Below are positions 1 to 12,596 of a stretch of DNA of 64,000 nt, one piece after another. The notes below the pieces were generated by a model, which was not told the DNA's origin, did not search any database, and saw only the letters and a program-made list of their open reading frames with translations. The translations under genes were made by a program, and so were the position numbers. The first letter of the stretch is position 1. Each line of letters begins with the position of its first letter. The stretch comes from Anthoceros angustus (taxonomy: Eukaryota; Streptophyta; Anthocerotopsida; Anthocerotales; Anthocerotaceae), in assembly GCA_010909165.1 (NCBI GenBank), contig MU008194.1, positions 248,001 to 312,000 on the forward strand, given 5' to 3'.

Positions 1-290
1 GGCCGCGCCCGCGGCGCTGCGCCGCGCTGCGGCGCCCGCGGCGCGCGCCGCGCGCCGCGCCCGCGGCCGCGCGCTGCGGCGCCGCGCTGCGCCGCGCCGC
101 GCCGCGCGCCGCGCCAGCGCCGCGCTGCGGCCGCGCGCCCCATGGGGCGCCGCGCGCCCGCCAGCGCCCGCGGCTGGCGCTGCGCCCGCGGCTGGCGCGC
201 CAGCGCCGCGCGCTGCGGCGCCGCGCTGCGCGCCGCGCGCTGCGGCGCCGCGCCAGCGCCGCGCTGCGCCAGCGCCAAGGTCGCGGTCTT
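1..290. repeat. GC-rich low-complexity tract
   Basis: The first 290 bases are almost only G and C, built from shuffled short words such as gccgcg, gcgctg and gcggc. An 86-residue reading frame lies across its end (142-402), but its Arg/Ala-rich translation follows from the base composition and is not evidence of a gene. From 290 to 670 the sequence returns to ordinary composition and I see no gene in it. Confidence 0.75.
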
Positions 291-669
291 GCCTCGCTCA
301 CGGCCTCATCCGCTCGCGGCATCTTTGCGGCGCGTGCTCGCCGCGATCTGGATCATATGCTCCACGGTACAGCGCCGGCCATTGACCCGGCCTGCGGCCT
401 AGAGTTCTAGCATCACAACACAACCAAAACCGGCTCGATGCGGTTGAAGGATCGTGGGGCATGATGGTGGAAAGAGGAGAGGAGAGGAGGAGGCAAGTGT
501 AGCTCTCTCACATTGAGATGAGGCTTGGAGGGTATTTATACCTCCAATAGGGCTCCTAGGAAGCTCCACAAGAAGCCCCTAGGAAGGAGCACAAGAAGCT
601 TCCTAGTAATTAGCTTAAGCTAAACTAATGATACTTAACTGACACCTAACTTAGACTAAGTGTATTAGT

Positions 670-1665
670 CTAAGTACATTGGGCTTTAATACCCTTACAC
701 TCCGGGCTGCCATCCTCCGAGGAAGAGTCCTCCGAGTCTGAATCTTGAGAGGAGTCACTCTCCTCTGAAGATTCTTCCTTCGACGACGAAGATCCCTTGT
801 TAATCTTCCCTCGCTTGGACTTCTTCTTCTTGCTCTTTTCCTTCTTGTGCTTCTTCTTGTCCAAGGAGTTGGATTCTTCGTAGTTGAGTGCCGCCTTGAT
901 GGCCTTGTCTACGTCCTTCTCCGCTTGCAGCCTCACATGTCGGCCCATCTCGGAACCTAAACCTTTAGCAAACCACCGAATGGCTTGTAAATCAGAGTGA
1001 GGGCCACTACGGTCACGCAAGTTAAGAAACCTCTCAACATAAGCCTCCAAGGTCTCCTTCCTTCTTCTCCTCAAAACTCCAACTTTGACAACACGTAGCC
1101 TTCTACATCTATCCCCCTGAACCTCTCACAAAGGCTTTCTTGATTCGTTGAAGGTTCAGCCTTTTGAGGTACTCCTCTTGTACCACTTGGCTGGCCCTCC
1201 GAAGAACTCCGTAGAAGCGTTGAATGCGCAGAAATCCCTGCATTCCTCGATTTGCAATGGTTAGTTGCTCAAAGCGTTCAACAAACTCTGGATCTTCATA
1301 CCCCTTCTTCTCTCCATACAAAGGTATGGGTCAGTAGTCATTGCAAAAGGAACCTGAAGTCATGACGTGCTATCCCAAAGAATCGCTTGTTGGTCTAGCA
1401 ACAGGGATCTCTCTAGCAACGCCCAAAAGTTGCCGAGTTCACGCAGTCGCACAAGTTCAAAGACGAGGTCGGAAGACAAGGATGGTCTCCCTAGGCAGCT
1501 GTTTGCTTCTTGGCTCCTCCCCCAGTATCGTTTCTTGTGCTCTCCTCGCCTCCTGCCCCGCAGCCCTTCGCCTCGCCTCCACAACGTTTTGTCTCTGTCG
1601 GAGTCTTCTTCTTTGAGTCTTCTCTTCACGGCTGGGTCAGAACTTTCGGACTCAATGGGTAGCAT
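670..1665 (-). mobile_element. Retrotransposon gag-like fragment, broken
   Basis: Three minus-strand frames, read from 1665 down to 670, look like pieces of one retroelement gag protein. The last piece (1074-670) has a gag-like segment (ETLEAYVERFLNLRDRSG, then QAIRWFAKGLG) followed by a Lys-rich and then Ser/Glu/Asp-rich tail. The middle piece (1321-1109) is a helical segment of the same style. The pieces are in different frames, so the ORF is broken. No protease, integrase or reverse transcriptase follows within the window edge. The assignment rests on gag style alone; family (copia or gypsy) cannot be told. Confidence 0.55.
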
Positions 1666-3100
1666 CCATGTATCACACTCAAGACCCCTAATACACTACT
1701 AGACAAGGTTAGTCTACTCTAAGGTCTTGACAACAATGACACTCAAGAACGCCCAAAATGTGGAGTGATTTTCTAAACCAAGTGGTCACAAAGAGGCCAC
1801 ATTTACCCTCTTTATCGCTAGACTTGAGACTCTGCAAAAGGAGTGATTTCGTGTCAAGACAACCAAAACATAGCCAATCCAACCAAACGCATACACACCA
1901 AACATCTAGACCAAAGCATTATCCTAACAACACTGCAGGCTATCTTAGCCACCTGTTGCTGCACTTGGTTGCTATCTTAGCAACCACCCTCTATTTTAGC
2001 AGAGTGTCCACCTTGGGATCAGCCCTATTAATAGAAGGGTGGATCCCCTTGGGATCCAAGTGGATAAGGTTGGACACCCTCTCTCTATCCACAAAGTTAG
2101 ATCCACCAATCATGGTTGCAACTCACACAACTACCCCCACTCTTGCAGCACTTCTTCCGCACCTCCTTGTCTTCTCCTCTCACAAAATCTCCACCTCCTC
2201 AGCTGGACTCCTCCCTCCCTTGCTTCTTGCACGACTTCACCAACTCTCAAAATACTTGTTCACCTCCCGCAATCATTCCGCCTCATCCACTCACGGGACC
2301 TTCAACCTCCACTCAGCCTCTCTCTTCTTCAGAACACAACATCACTTATGCATTTCTCTTCTTCTTTGAGTCTTCTCTTCACGAGTGGAACTTTCGGACT
2401 CAATGGGTAGCATCCATGTATCACCTCAAGACTCCCAATACACTACTAGACAAGGTTAGTCTACTCTAAGGTCTTGACAACAATGACACTCCCAGCAGGC
2501 GTGGAGTGATTTTCTAAACCAAGTGGTCACAAAGAGGCCACATTTACCCTCTTTATCGTTGTAGACTTGAGATTCGTACCCAAGGGGTGATTTCGTGTCA
2601 AGACAACAAAACATAGCCAATCCAACCAAACACGGACATACAAAACATCTGACAGGGCTACTATCCTAACAACACTCGGACACCTTGTTTGTCTTAGCCA
2701 CCTGTGCAGCCCGGTTGCTATCTTAGCAACCACCCTCTATTTTAGCAGTAGGCGGGATCGGTGGCTATTAATAGAAGGGTGGGCCCACTTGGGGTCCAAG
2801 TGGATAAGGTTGGACACCCTCTCTCTTATCCACAAAGTTAGATCCACCAATCGGGTTGCAATCACACAACTCCCCTTACTCTTGCCTTCTTGGATCTCTC
2901 TTCTTCCCTCCAACCTTTCACCTCCCAAGCTCCATCAGACCTCCCTGCTCTCCAGCTCACCAACTCTCATCTCTACCTCCATATTCTCTCCTCCCTCTTG
3001 GCCTCCTTCCTCATCCACTCACGGCCTCATTCAACCTCCACTCACTTGACTTCTCCAATCCCTCTTCTCCTCTCAAGCAAGACTCTCCATGTCCAGATTC
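1611..3100. repeat. Direct tandem duplication, unit about 750 bp
   Basis: The stretch starting at 1611 (ctttgagtct) recurs from 2364. Shared landmarks include a block starting with ctcaag (1678 and 2425), the words tggagtgattttctaaacc, and ctatcttagcaaccaccc. The second copy can be followed to about 3060. The copies differ by point changes and many small indels, so the offset drifts between 747 and 753. Several small frames inside are low-complexity Ser/Pro/Leu-rich and do not look coding. It may be part of a retroelement LTR or leader. Confidence 0.75.
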
Positions 3101-3690
3101 TCCACTTCTCTCACCACTTTTTTCCTCTCATTTTCCAAACACACGAGCCCACGGGCCTCCAACTCACTTCGCCTCTCTTCTTCCCTCCAACCTTTCAGCT
3201 TTCCTCCACACACACAGGCTCCCGCCTTGTCTTCTCTCACCACCTCCAACACACCAAAAACTCAAACACAAGGTGAGTACTAGACTAGTCAAGGGAATGA
3301 GGAAGAGTGGACAGCCTCCTTCCACAACCCCTTCCTCTTGACCTTGGAACTCCCTCCAAGGAGACCTCAAGGCTCCCTCCCTTGCTTTCCACCACTCTTG
3401 CGGATCGGCCACGGATCTTGGCAACAGTGGTCTTCTTCTCCCGTGATGTAGAACAATGTCAGACTTACAAAGACCGGATCCGTACCCCCAAACCCGTGCT
3501 CACCAAACACCGAGACCTTAAGCCAACATTGCTTACATTTCATCAAGAGGGCCTCTTATACCCAAGATCACAAAAGTAGCTTGGCTACTTGCCAAAAATA
3601 CCAATCGGTCTTAGCCTACCAATCCTAGAGGCCTATCTCTTAATTTTGTCCACTATGAGAGAAGATAAGATCATCTATAACACATGGGCC
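3100..3690. other. No recognisable gene
   Basis: A pyrimidine-rich stretch with repeated words (for example ttccctccaacctttca near 2905 and 3181). Small frames on both strands have low-complexity translations. Nothing here can be supported as a gene. Confidence 0.5.
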
Positions 3691-5715
3691 TCCTATTTCT
3701 GGTCACTTACCCTATTATCTCTCCTAGGCCTCCTAGCCCATGTTCTCCTCTTGCTCCTCCCTCTTGGCGGTTGGGCAACCTCCCACAAAATCTCCACCTC
3801 CTCGTAGCTGGACTCCTCCCTCTCTTGTGCTCGCAGATAGTCCTGTACTCCTCCTGAGCTCTTGAATCTGGATGGGTCGGTGAGAGTCTCCTCCATAAGA
3901 GTCCAACCCATAGGTAGGATCCAAAGGTCTGGCCAAGGCATGGATCAAGTACCTCCATGTCCCCCGCCCGCTCCCTGTTGCTTCCTTCTTCATCTTGGAG
4001 CTCCTCCATTGCTCCCTCCTTCTCCTCCTCTTGCTCCTCTTGGCCTCGAGCCTATGCTTGTTGCTTCCTTAAAGTGCTTCAGCAACAGCTTGGACCGGTT
4101 GCTTGCTTAGTAACCTTTGCTATCTCGCAATTTCTTCCATGGGAACCTCTGCATCTTCCACGGTGGCTCTCCTTGCAGTCCTGGCCCTCTTGGCCTCCTT
4201 CCAGCCCTTCCTAGCCTCGTCCCTCTCCTTCTTGTAGCGCTCAGCGAGGGCATCCGAGGCTTCAGCCTGCACTTGTGCATCCGAGATGACATTCTGCAGC
4301 TCCCCTATGGTGTTCTGTGTGTCCGTGAGCTGAGCCATGAGGGCTTCCTGGTCCTTGGACTTCCGTTGCAACTCCTCTCGGATCTTCCCTATTTCCACTT
4401 CCAAGCTACCTAGGCGTCCCTCCAAGACCTCCTTCTCCTTCTTCATCTCCTGGAGCTCCTTCACCGCCACCCCTGCTTCCCCGCCGCTCAGTCAAGAGAG
4501 GACCAGAGCTATCTCGTCCTCCATCTCACCCCGTGCGCCATAGCTGAAACCAACCTCGTAGGTGATGTTAGGTCCCCAAACCTCGGGAATGGGCTCCCTC
4601 CTTCCTATCCGTCGAATCGACCCCGCCACAACTTCCGGTATACTTGAAAGCCACCCTTGAGCAGTGGTCACTTTCTCGGATCGGCTCGGTGTGCCCAAGG
4701 GTTGGTGATTCCTCCTTGCAATCCACAGCCCTCTTGGCTGGTTGGGCAACCTCCTTCTCCTTCTTGTGGCTGGTCTTGGAGCTCCTCCATTGCTCCCTCC
4801 TTCTTGTGGCTCTAGGTGTGGCTGGAGTCCCCTGTTGCTCAGTCCGACCCCTCTTGGTGCCTGTTAGGGTCTTAGTAACCCCGGTTGCTTTGTTAGCAAC
4901 CGCGGCTGCTACCTTAGCAACAGCCACATTCCTCTTCATGGACATTTCAGACTTCTCATCTTCACTCCCAATGCCACTGGAGATGGCCTCGTCCTCTGAC
5001 TCCTCTTTGGGCTTCCTCCTCTCAAACACCGCCTGTGGAGTGAAGGTCGAGACCATCTCCATTCCCTCCAAAGAACTTGGCATGGTCAAAACGTGGATTA
5101 AGAAGGAGATAGAGCCGAGGACCGGGTGATGGTAGGGTCAAGTGGTCCCTCTCCCTACATGTCAGGTCATAGAACATCCCGGCCCAATCTATCTTGGACC
5201 CTCTCACCACCTCATAGAAAGACAAGAAAATGGTCGACAATGTGCTCCGGCTTCTTAGTGAGCTGAGAGCACAGGATCCACTTGGCTAATCCAGCCAGCT
5301 CGGGGTCCAGCTTGTTGGTGACCCAGCCATTCTCCACCCTAGACAATGTGGGAGCAATGACAGCTTGTGCCTCCTACAACTTTTGGGGAGATGGCTTCCT
5401 GAAAGGGTCGATGATTATTCCGCCACATTCCTCTTCAGACCTCTCATAAACAGCCTGGAACAACTGAATATTCCAGCTGCGGGGTTGGTCCTCACGTTGC
5501 CTTCCCCTGTGGCCTTCTCCCTCATGTGCCCTGCACACTCTTGAACCAACGCCGGGCTGTTGTAGCACCACTTTTTGTCCATGAAAGACAGGTGGTGCCT
5601 AGCCACCAGAGACCCCGCCTTCGCTCTCCAGTGGCCCATGTTGGGCCACCGATGCTGGTAATGGCCTCAATGGCCACCGGAGTGGTCTTCTTAGGAGCCA
5701 TGCTTCCTGGCCTGT
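3690..5715 (-). mobile_element. Decayed retroelement ORF1/gag-like gene, copy A
   Basis: Read on the minus strand from an ATG near 5702 (MAPKKTTPVAIEAI), a broken frame runs to about 3700. It begins with a Lys-rich start and a helical region (NMGHWRAKAGSLVARHH, then DKKWCYNSPALVQECAGHM). It continues with fragments at 5240-5022 and 5089-4568, and an acidic, strongly coiled-coil piece at 4470-4120 (start MAVKELQEMKKEKEVLEGR). Frame changes and stops separate the pieces. The order of a basic start, helical capsid-like part and coiled coil suits the first ORF of a plant retroelement, but no catalytic domain is present. I infer a dead element. Confidence 0.5.
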
Positions 5716-7400
5716 GACTTAGGCTCAGAGTTTACAGGAGCAAGAAGTTCCGGCTAACGTGACGCACCACCACTGGCACTACTCAACCACAAGCCTCCCC
5801 AGGTTCCTACTGCTCGTATCGGTCCTTCTCGCCAACTCCCGGAATTTCCGCTAGCCCTGCACCCGCTTGATCGGAGGATCTCTATGGCATAATCACTCGG
5901 CTCCCACTGCCAACCTCACTGCAAGGTGAATGTCATGACTTAATTTACTCCAGTGGAATCTTGCAATTACCCTCATTCAAAAGGTTAACTCGTGGTCTTA
6001 TCCTCGGCTAGGCACCTCTCTGCCCTTAGGACAACTTGTATAACACGACAGACCACCTGCCCCGAATTCATTCAACCGTCCATAACCTCCCTTGCTTCTC
6101 GTGTCCGGCTCAAGACCCTGTGCACCATCCCGGAATAGAAATCCGTTCTTATCCTCGGCGCCAACATGTCGCCCGCTGCCGGCACCTGGGCCGGCTTCCA
6201 CGCACCTCTGTGTAAGGCACGGAGGTGTATCCTGCAACCGCAGTTAAGACTGGTGCGCCGTCTCGGCCCCTATCCGCAACGGTGACCGCCCTTTGGCCGA
6301 TTATTCCAGCTGTCTCTCCCATCGTGTTACTCCCCTGCTCCGGCTTCTTAGTGGTGAGAGCAGGATCCACTGGCTAATCCGGCCTCGGGGTCTAACTTGT
6401 TGGTGACCCAGCCATTCTCCACCCTAGACAATGTGGGAGCAATGGCCTTGTGCCTCCTACAACTTTTGAGGAGATGGTTTCTGAAAGGGTCAATGATTAT
6501 TCCATACATTCCTCTTGGTCTCTCATGACGGAACAACTGAATATTCCAGCTGCGGGGTTGGTCCTCACGTTGCCTTCCCCTGTGGCCTTCTCCCTCATGT
6601 GCCCTGCACACTCTCGAACCAACGCCGGGCTGTTGTAGCACCACTTTTTGTCCATGAAAGACAGGTGGTGCCTAGCCACTAGAGACCCCGCCTTCACTCT
6701 CCAGTGGCCCATGTTGGGCCACTGGACAGTGGTAATGGCCTCAATGGCCACCGGAGTGGTCTTCTTAGGAGCCATGCTTTCTGGCCTGTGACTTAGGCTC
6801 AGAGTTCTGAGAGTAGAAGTTGGCTAACGTGACGCACCATCACTGGCACTACTTAACCACAAGCCTCCTGTCCCAGTTCCTCTCTTGTTGGGTATCGGTC
6901 CTCGCCAACTCCCAATTTCCTTGGCCAGCACCACTGCTGGAGGATCTCTATGGCATAAGCACTTTCGGCTCCTGCACCTCACTGGCGGGAATGTCATGAC
7001 TTAATTTACTCCGACTGGAATCTTGCAATTACCCTCATTCAGCAAGGTTAACTCGTGGTCTTATCCCCTCGGCTAGGCACCTCTCTGTCCTTAGGACAAC
7101 TTGTATAACACGACAGACCACCCTCAGGCCCTGAATTCATTCAACCCGCAGTCATAACCTCCCGGCTCGTTTCACTGTCCGGCTTGGCGCCCACCATCAC
7201 GGAATAGAAATCCGTTCTTATCCTCGGCGCCAACATGTCTGCCTCGGCTCGGGCCAGCCTTTCCAGCTCGGTTGTGTAAGGCACGGAGGTGTATCCACCC
7301 CAGCCGCAGTTAAGCGTGACTCTGGTGCGCCGTCTCTATCCGCAACCGGTGGCCGCCCTTGATCGATTATTCCGAGCTGTCTCTCCATCGTGTTACTCCT
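5243..7400. repeat. Direct tandem duplication, unit about 1.07-1.09 kb
   Basis: The stretch starting gctccggcttcttagtg at about 5243 recurs at about 6333. Many shared blocks follow in the same order, such as cgtggtcttatc...ggctaggcacctctc at 5991 and 7050, and the cgtgttactcc end at about 6322 and 7388. Copies differ mainly by small insertions and deletions, many around cg/gc-rich words. Each copy contains the start of the retroelement ORF described for 3690-5715. Confidence 0.85.
6348..6775 (-). mobile_element. Retroelement ORF1 start, copy B
   Basis: The minus strand starting at an ATG at 6775 encodes 92 residues beginning MAPKKTTPVAIEAITTV. They match the copy beginning near 5702 residue by residue for most of their length. 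The frame then breaks near 6500, with homologous sequence continuing in another frame (6644-6348). It is the second copy of the 1.07-kb duplication, so it is not independent evidence for a functional gene. Confidence 0.6.
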
Positions 7401-9500
7401 GTTCGGCCAGCTACTCCGGCATGCCCAATGACCCCTTGTGTGACCATGTTCCCCACTTCCTAGTTACAGAATCACTATGTTTTCGGACATTCCTCGATGC
7501 CTCCGGTCCACCACTGCAATCGTCCCGACCACACCCCACTTTTCCACCAATCTTGCGGGATACCACTTCACCGGCCCCTATCCAATTCACCGTGCTCTTC
7601 CCAACTTCTCGCGCACAGAAGACAACCGCCCGCCCGCCTCCTCCAGAGCTGCCGACATTTACTTCCCACCCGTCAGGCGAACTGCCCACTGCATTACTTG
7701 CTCCACGCCTGCATCTTGAGCGTTCTCCACAGACCTTCATGCCTGGCCCGTCACCTCCGCTCTTTCCACCGTAGCTTGGGTGCCGCCACGCCGCGATACG
7801 GCCTCGCCGGCTCACCACCGATCCTCCGGCGTGCTACTCAAACCAAATTGGCCGTTTTTCCGAAAGGCGCTTATGGTACCTTTCGCGACTACTGCAGGCC
7901 AGGACATCCGGCTTTGGTCTCACCACACGCCGACTGAGATTCGGTATGCCTCTTGAGCTTTGGATTTGAAGATACTCCACTTCCGTCACGGACTTAATTG
8001 CTAATAGGACCCGTTACTTCCGTTCGGGTATTTCCACGTGATTTCGCCCAAATAGGTTTTCCGAATTTATGGAAAATAACTCGACTTGGTTGCTACGAAC
8101 AGTGCTCCGAGTCGGTTCTTTGTCATAGCAACAAGTCCTGCTAGCAACCTAGCAACGCGTTAGCAAATCGAGCGACCAACCCCTCCGAGGTTCTTCAGAT
8201 CGGGACTAGACTCTCTTCCTCCTACTAGGCTCTAGTAGACTTTCCTAACCTACTTCACATTCCAACTCCACACGATTCTCACAACTTAAACACAAAACAA
8301 AAAACACTCCTTTTAGAAGTGCAGTACCCATGTGGTCCCCACCGCATCCTCATCTTCGTCTTCGTCGTGGCCACAAAGACCGCCTTGTGACCATCGCGTC
8401 GCTTTGGTCTCAATGCAGTCGCCTCAAATTCAGCGCGGCCGTCTTGATTTACTTGGATTGAAGATACTCCTTGTCACTTCACTGGACTTAATTGCTAATA
8501 GGACCCGTTACTTCCGTTCGGGTATTTCCACTGTGATTTCGCCCAAATAGGTTTTCCGAATTTATGGGAAAATAACTCGACTTGGTTGCTACCGACAACG
8601 AGCTCCGAGTCGGTTCTTTGTCATAGCAACAAGTCCTGTAGCAGCCCTAGCAACGCGTTAGCAACCGATTCGAGCACCAACCCCTCGAGGTTACCGGGAT
8701 CGGGACTAGACTCTTCCTCCTACTAGGCTCTAGTAGACTTTCCTAACCTACTTCATTCCAACTCCACGATTCTCACAACTTAAACACAAAACAAAAAACA
8801 CTCCTTTTAGAAGTGCAGTACCCATGTGGTCCCCACACCTCGTCATGCTTCTTTGTCATTGTTCGTGCCCGCAAAGCATCCCAGCCTTCTCTATGAACTT
8901 AAGGAGCTCAACCCCTCTCGGACATCATGTGGCAACAATTGCTTCGCCGCGCACTTGTTGACCTTCCCACCCCGCCGTCCTCCATGCTGATTGCCAGCAC
9001 TCTCAATCCCTTCCCTCTTTTTCCTCGATGGTCTACCCGCAACTGGACTGATAGCTTGAACCCTTCGAGTGCCATGGACAGACCCAAATCCCCGGTCCGT
9101 AGCATCCTCCTCTGCCCCATCGTCCTCTTCCACGTCTTCGTCGTCGGGGCCTGGATATGTTCCACTAGCCTCTGGGCCATCAGCCAGAATGCCATCGCCA
9201 ACCCCTCATTGTCCTGGTCCCCACCGCATCCTCATCTTCGTCTTCGTCGGCTAGAGAGGTTAGGGTGACATCATCGCGTGACCATGGGCTAGGAAAAACC
9301 CCGCCCGAGTGTGGCGGACTGTTGCTTGGACTCGCGTCCGGTACGTCCCGCAACCCTCTTACCTGAGGCTTTCATTTATAAACTAGTTCTTTGAAAGCGT
9401 GTCTGAATTATATTTTGTGCCACCACCTTTTGTTGCGCTTTTGCTTAGTCAGAGATCGGGCATATCGGTGGCGGTTGCCAGCGATCACTGCAGATGGATT
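7400..9500. other. No recognisable gene; contains a 490-bp direct repeat
   Basis: Overlapping frames on both strands at 7289-7937 and 8890-9268 give Pro/Ser/Arg-rich translations with no family signature. About 370 bp starting at 7967 (gaagatactcc...ggacttaattgctaatagg) recurs at 8459 and ends in both cases with gtgcagtacccatgtggtcccc (8320s and 8810s). A short word cccaccgcatcctcatcttcg occurs at 8337 and again at 9219. This looks like more repeat debris. Confidence 0.6.
7967..8838. repeat. Direct repeat pair, about 370 bp each, offset about 491
   Basis: Copy one runs from about 7967 to 8339 and copy two from about 8459 to 8838. They share long blocks such as aggacccgttacttccgttc and cacaaaacaaaaaacactcc. 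Differences are mostly short indels. The spacer contains a different short segment. No coding potential is evident. Confidence 0.8.
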
Positions 9501-9510
9501 ACTGCTCCCA

Positions 9511-10226
9511 TTAGGGCACTAGGAGTTGCCATTTGATTTCCACCCGCAGATGCCATGCTAGGGGCCTTCTACGCAGATGCCCTTTCGATGTAAGCAATGC
9601 ATCATCCGCACACCTTCTAAACATTCTTTTGGTGCAAAGCCTTGTGGAAGACACGATGTCCATCAGTATATGTACCTCAAAGTTCTTGCCTTTTCGCTGG
9701 TTGTACGCCACAATGTCAAAGTTCTTCACCGCAAAGATCAGACACTCTAATCCATTGCGGGTCCAGACGAAGAGGCTCCTTGTGCTTGAGCGGATCGGCA
9801 ATATAGCGTACACTGCTCATCCTTCATGGTATTGCGTAAAAACAAGTGCTCCCGCACATTTCTTTTGTGGTTGGCATCTTCCTCCATCGACACATACAAG
9901 AAGAGCAAGTCTTGATTGGGTCGTTGTTGCACTGTCCAACTTCTCATTGTAATGTCAAATGGCGAGATCATCTTGTACATCTGGTGGATCAAGTCAATAT
10001 CGGACCGCTTGTAAGGACTCTGGAAAGATGCCTTGGTCGGAGGAGATGCTCTTGTGGAAGGACCCGCATCAGGTGGCGCAGTCTGAGTTGTCCTTGGAGT
10101 CCGGGCTGGGTCTGGGCTCGTCGCCTCGTTCAAGGCCTGTGAGTCACAGCCCCCGTCGCCTTTTTTCTCCACGGGCGTCCTGCGATTTGTTGGAGTCATT
10201 CTTCCGCTTGAGCCCGCCGGAGCCAT
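9511..10226 (-). CDS. Hypothetical ORF pair, uncertain
   Basis: Two overlapping minus-strand frames (10226-9747, 159 codons; 9813-9511, 100 codons) could be parts of one protein split by a frameshift or intron. The first begins MAPAGSSGRMTPTNRRT, is Pro/Thr/Ser-rich for about 70 residues, and then becomes mixed (SDIDLIHQMYKMISPFDI). The second contains MYAILPIRSSTRS and NFEVHILMDIV. I do not recognise a family, and no splice sites clearly join them. It could equally be part of a repeat. Confidence 0.25.
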
Positions 10227-10984
10227 TACATATGCAACTATGAAAGAAGTGAGAACACGAAGTGTTTAGATTGTTAAAGCGCGCATGACACCGCAACTTC
10301 TCAAATCAGGACGATCGTGTGCGGCGGAGTTGAGAAGTTGATGCTCACAGACGACTAGACTGCTGCACCAGAAAACAACAATTGCAGCTGCGATGAGGTC
10401 GAGTGTGTTGTGATCTGCTGCCGGCCTGCCCGATGTTGGACAAAGTGCGGGTGAGTGTGAGCACGAACCGTTTTCTCCAGTCCGCGGCAATCTCTTGCAT
10501 TTCCCGCCAACACATAAGCTAGATGGAAATACATCTTCCATGGAGAATGAATCTACACCAAGTAGAGAGGGGAAGGTGGGGTCGCTGTGCCTTCATGAAG
10601 GAGGACACAGGGCAAGGCAGGCTCTGTAATCCAGCAACTCCTTAAATGCTTTGTCGCCGGCGTCTATGTTTTGCCATTGTCCCAACTAATGTGGCAAATG
10701 TTATATTGAGCATATTCTAAGGTATATGCTAGTTATGCCACGGCTAAAATAGTGTTCAGCCGTGGCATAACGATGGGCACCTAGAATGATCAAGATCCAC
10801 CGACTAGCAATTGTACACGCTTCCTACACCCCAAAGTGGACACCTCGACTTCATTGCCAGCATTTAGTGCGAAGGCTCTTTTCGCCACGAAAGCCCGCGA
10901 ATTGTATCGAGTCTTGCGCATCCACTCCTCATCCACCTTGCGCATCCCCTCCTCCTCCCCGCTGGACGTCACACGCCCCTCGGT

Positions 10985-11663
10985 GTGAGAGCAATGGCCA
11001 CCGAAAGCAGCGACGGCGAAGGCGTGTTCGATTTTGCACACTTCAGGCCGGCGGGTCAAATGCATGTCATTACCGAACCGGGTGGCCATGAGTCTGACGA
11101 CTCAATTGTTGATCTCGCTGGACAGATGCCTGCACAACCCAGCGTCGGAGTTTTTGAGGCTGATTCACAGGCTATGGCGGCCGCGTCGACAGGCATAGTC
11201 CTTGAAGAGACACTGGTGAAAGCAGACTTCACAACGGTGGAGAGCGATGACGGCGCGTGTTCCGTATATGGAGGGTGGAACGAGGATATGGTTGCCCGAT
11301 GGCGACCTTTTCCAGACGACCCCTGCACGAGAGGCGGAGAGGATCGCACAAGAAGAACTTGTGCAGACGTTTAACCGGATGTCCGATGCTCGACGTAGAC
11401 GCCGCGACGTAGGGGGCGGCGTGCCACGAGAGGCGCCTCGGCACCATCCATCCGGATTTCTTCAGTCACCGGTGCGCATGGGCCGCCGCCGCGCCCACCA
11501 CACCGCCCAGCCTTGCCTTGCGCCACTGGGCCGCCACGCCATGCCTGCCGAGGTCGGAGGCCGAAGGGGCTCGTACGTGACGTCCCACACCCCGAGGCAC
11601 CAACGCCTGCACCTAGGGCTCCGGCGTGCTAACCCTTGCCGGAAGCCCTCCAGCTCACACTAA
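10985..11663 (+). CDS. Hypothetical ORF, possibly frameshifted
   Basis: A 129-codon frame starts near 10985, with an ATG at 10994 (MATESSDGEGVFDFAHF). Near 11250-11340 a second plus frame takes over with a charged helical segment (AREAERIAQEELVQTFNRM), followed by Arg-rich low-complexity sequence to 11663. The joint reading suggests an acidic amino part and a basic tail, but I recognise no domain and cannot tell a frameshift from chance overlap. Confidence 0.25.
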
Positions 11664-12596
11664 GGGCGACCACCGTGGGTCCCACCTGCACACTTGCCTC
11701 CACCACTACAAGCCACAAGTACATGATCAATACAATCCTAGTGGTATCGGAGTGTTATCTTGTTTTTTTTTTCGTGAATGAGTGTACATGTTTTTATAAA
11801 TAAAATAAATTTTATATAAAAAATGATTGACCATAAAATGTAACTTAATAAATCTTCCCAGAATTTATATCCATACTTATTATAAGACATCCTAAAAAAT
11901 AAACCCATAACGAGAACATCCACTAGAGGTTTTTACAGACCATCCCATCAACCCCCAATGTAGAAAAGTAGTGCCACATACACGCGAGTGTGAACGTCCT
12001 GTGCTACGCAGAGCAACCCAGAGCCCTAAATTGTTTTTATTGTCGGGGTAGCATGTATCGTATCGTTCAAAGGAGAGGTACCGGCACGAGCGCGGGAAGC
12101 GCAGCTGCACTGCTGGGCCGAGCGGAAAATCGAATAGCGGGCTTTGATGGAAAAATTTGGGCTTCGCCAGAAGCTAGTGAATGGGCTTCTAAGTGCAGAC
12201 TATTGAGCGCGCATGAGAGGAACCTGCGAAGGCTGTGACTTCGAAGTCTGGAAAACGAAATGCGCTTGTGCGGCATGCTCGCAGAAGGAAGTGTAGGCAT
12301 GACTGTGCGACCGGTCCTCCAGCTCCTTCCATTTGCCTGGCGCGGAATGTAGCTCGGGGCTAATAGTTGCAGGCGGGGGAAGTGAATGGAATCTAACAGA
12401 GTAATCGAATCTGGAGCGCTACCAGTGGTGAGCCATTCTGCAATGTGGATTTTGCGTAGGTGGCAGAGTGCTCAATTTATGACTTTCAGAGTTCTGCTAC
12501 ACCGGTTGTTCGTCTCAGCCACGTATCCTGGTACTGAGCTTTGAATTTACGAAGTGGTGAGCTCACTGGTTGTTTCATTGTGCTTTGACAGAGCTT
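11664..12596. other. Intergenic region upstream of the BRCT gene
   Basis: 11,750-11,900 is AT-rich. 12,000-12,560 is of ordinary composition and lies directly upstream of the BRCT gene. A splice-acceptor-like tttgacag at 12,583-12,590 sits just before the first coding ATG, so a 5' untranslated exon may lie here. No other feature is supported. Confidence 0.45.

Noticed and set aside
142-402. 86-codon Arg/Ala-rich frame in the GC-rich start
   Set aside because: The translation simply reflects gcc/gcg/cgc words. Similar frames would arise on any strand of such sequence.
11738-11755. tggtatcggagtgttat resembles a retrotransposon primer-binding site (usual form tggtatcagagc)
   Set aside because: Two or more mismatches, no recognisable LTR before it and no gag after it, so it is not listed as a feature.
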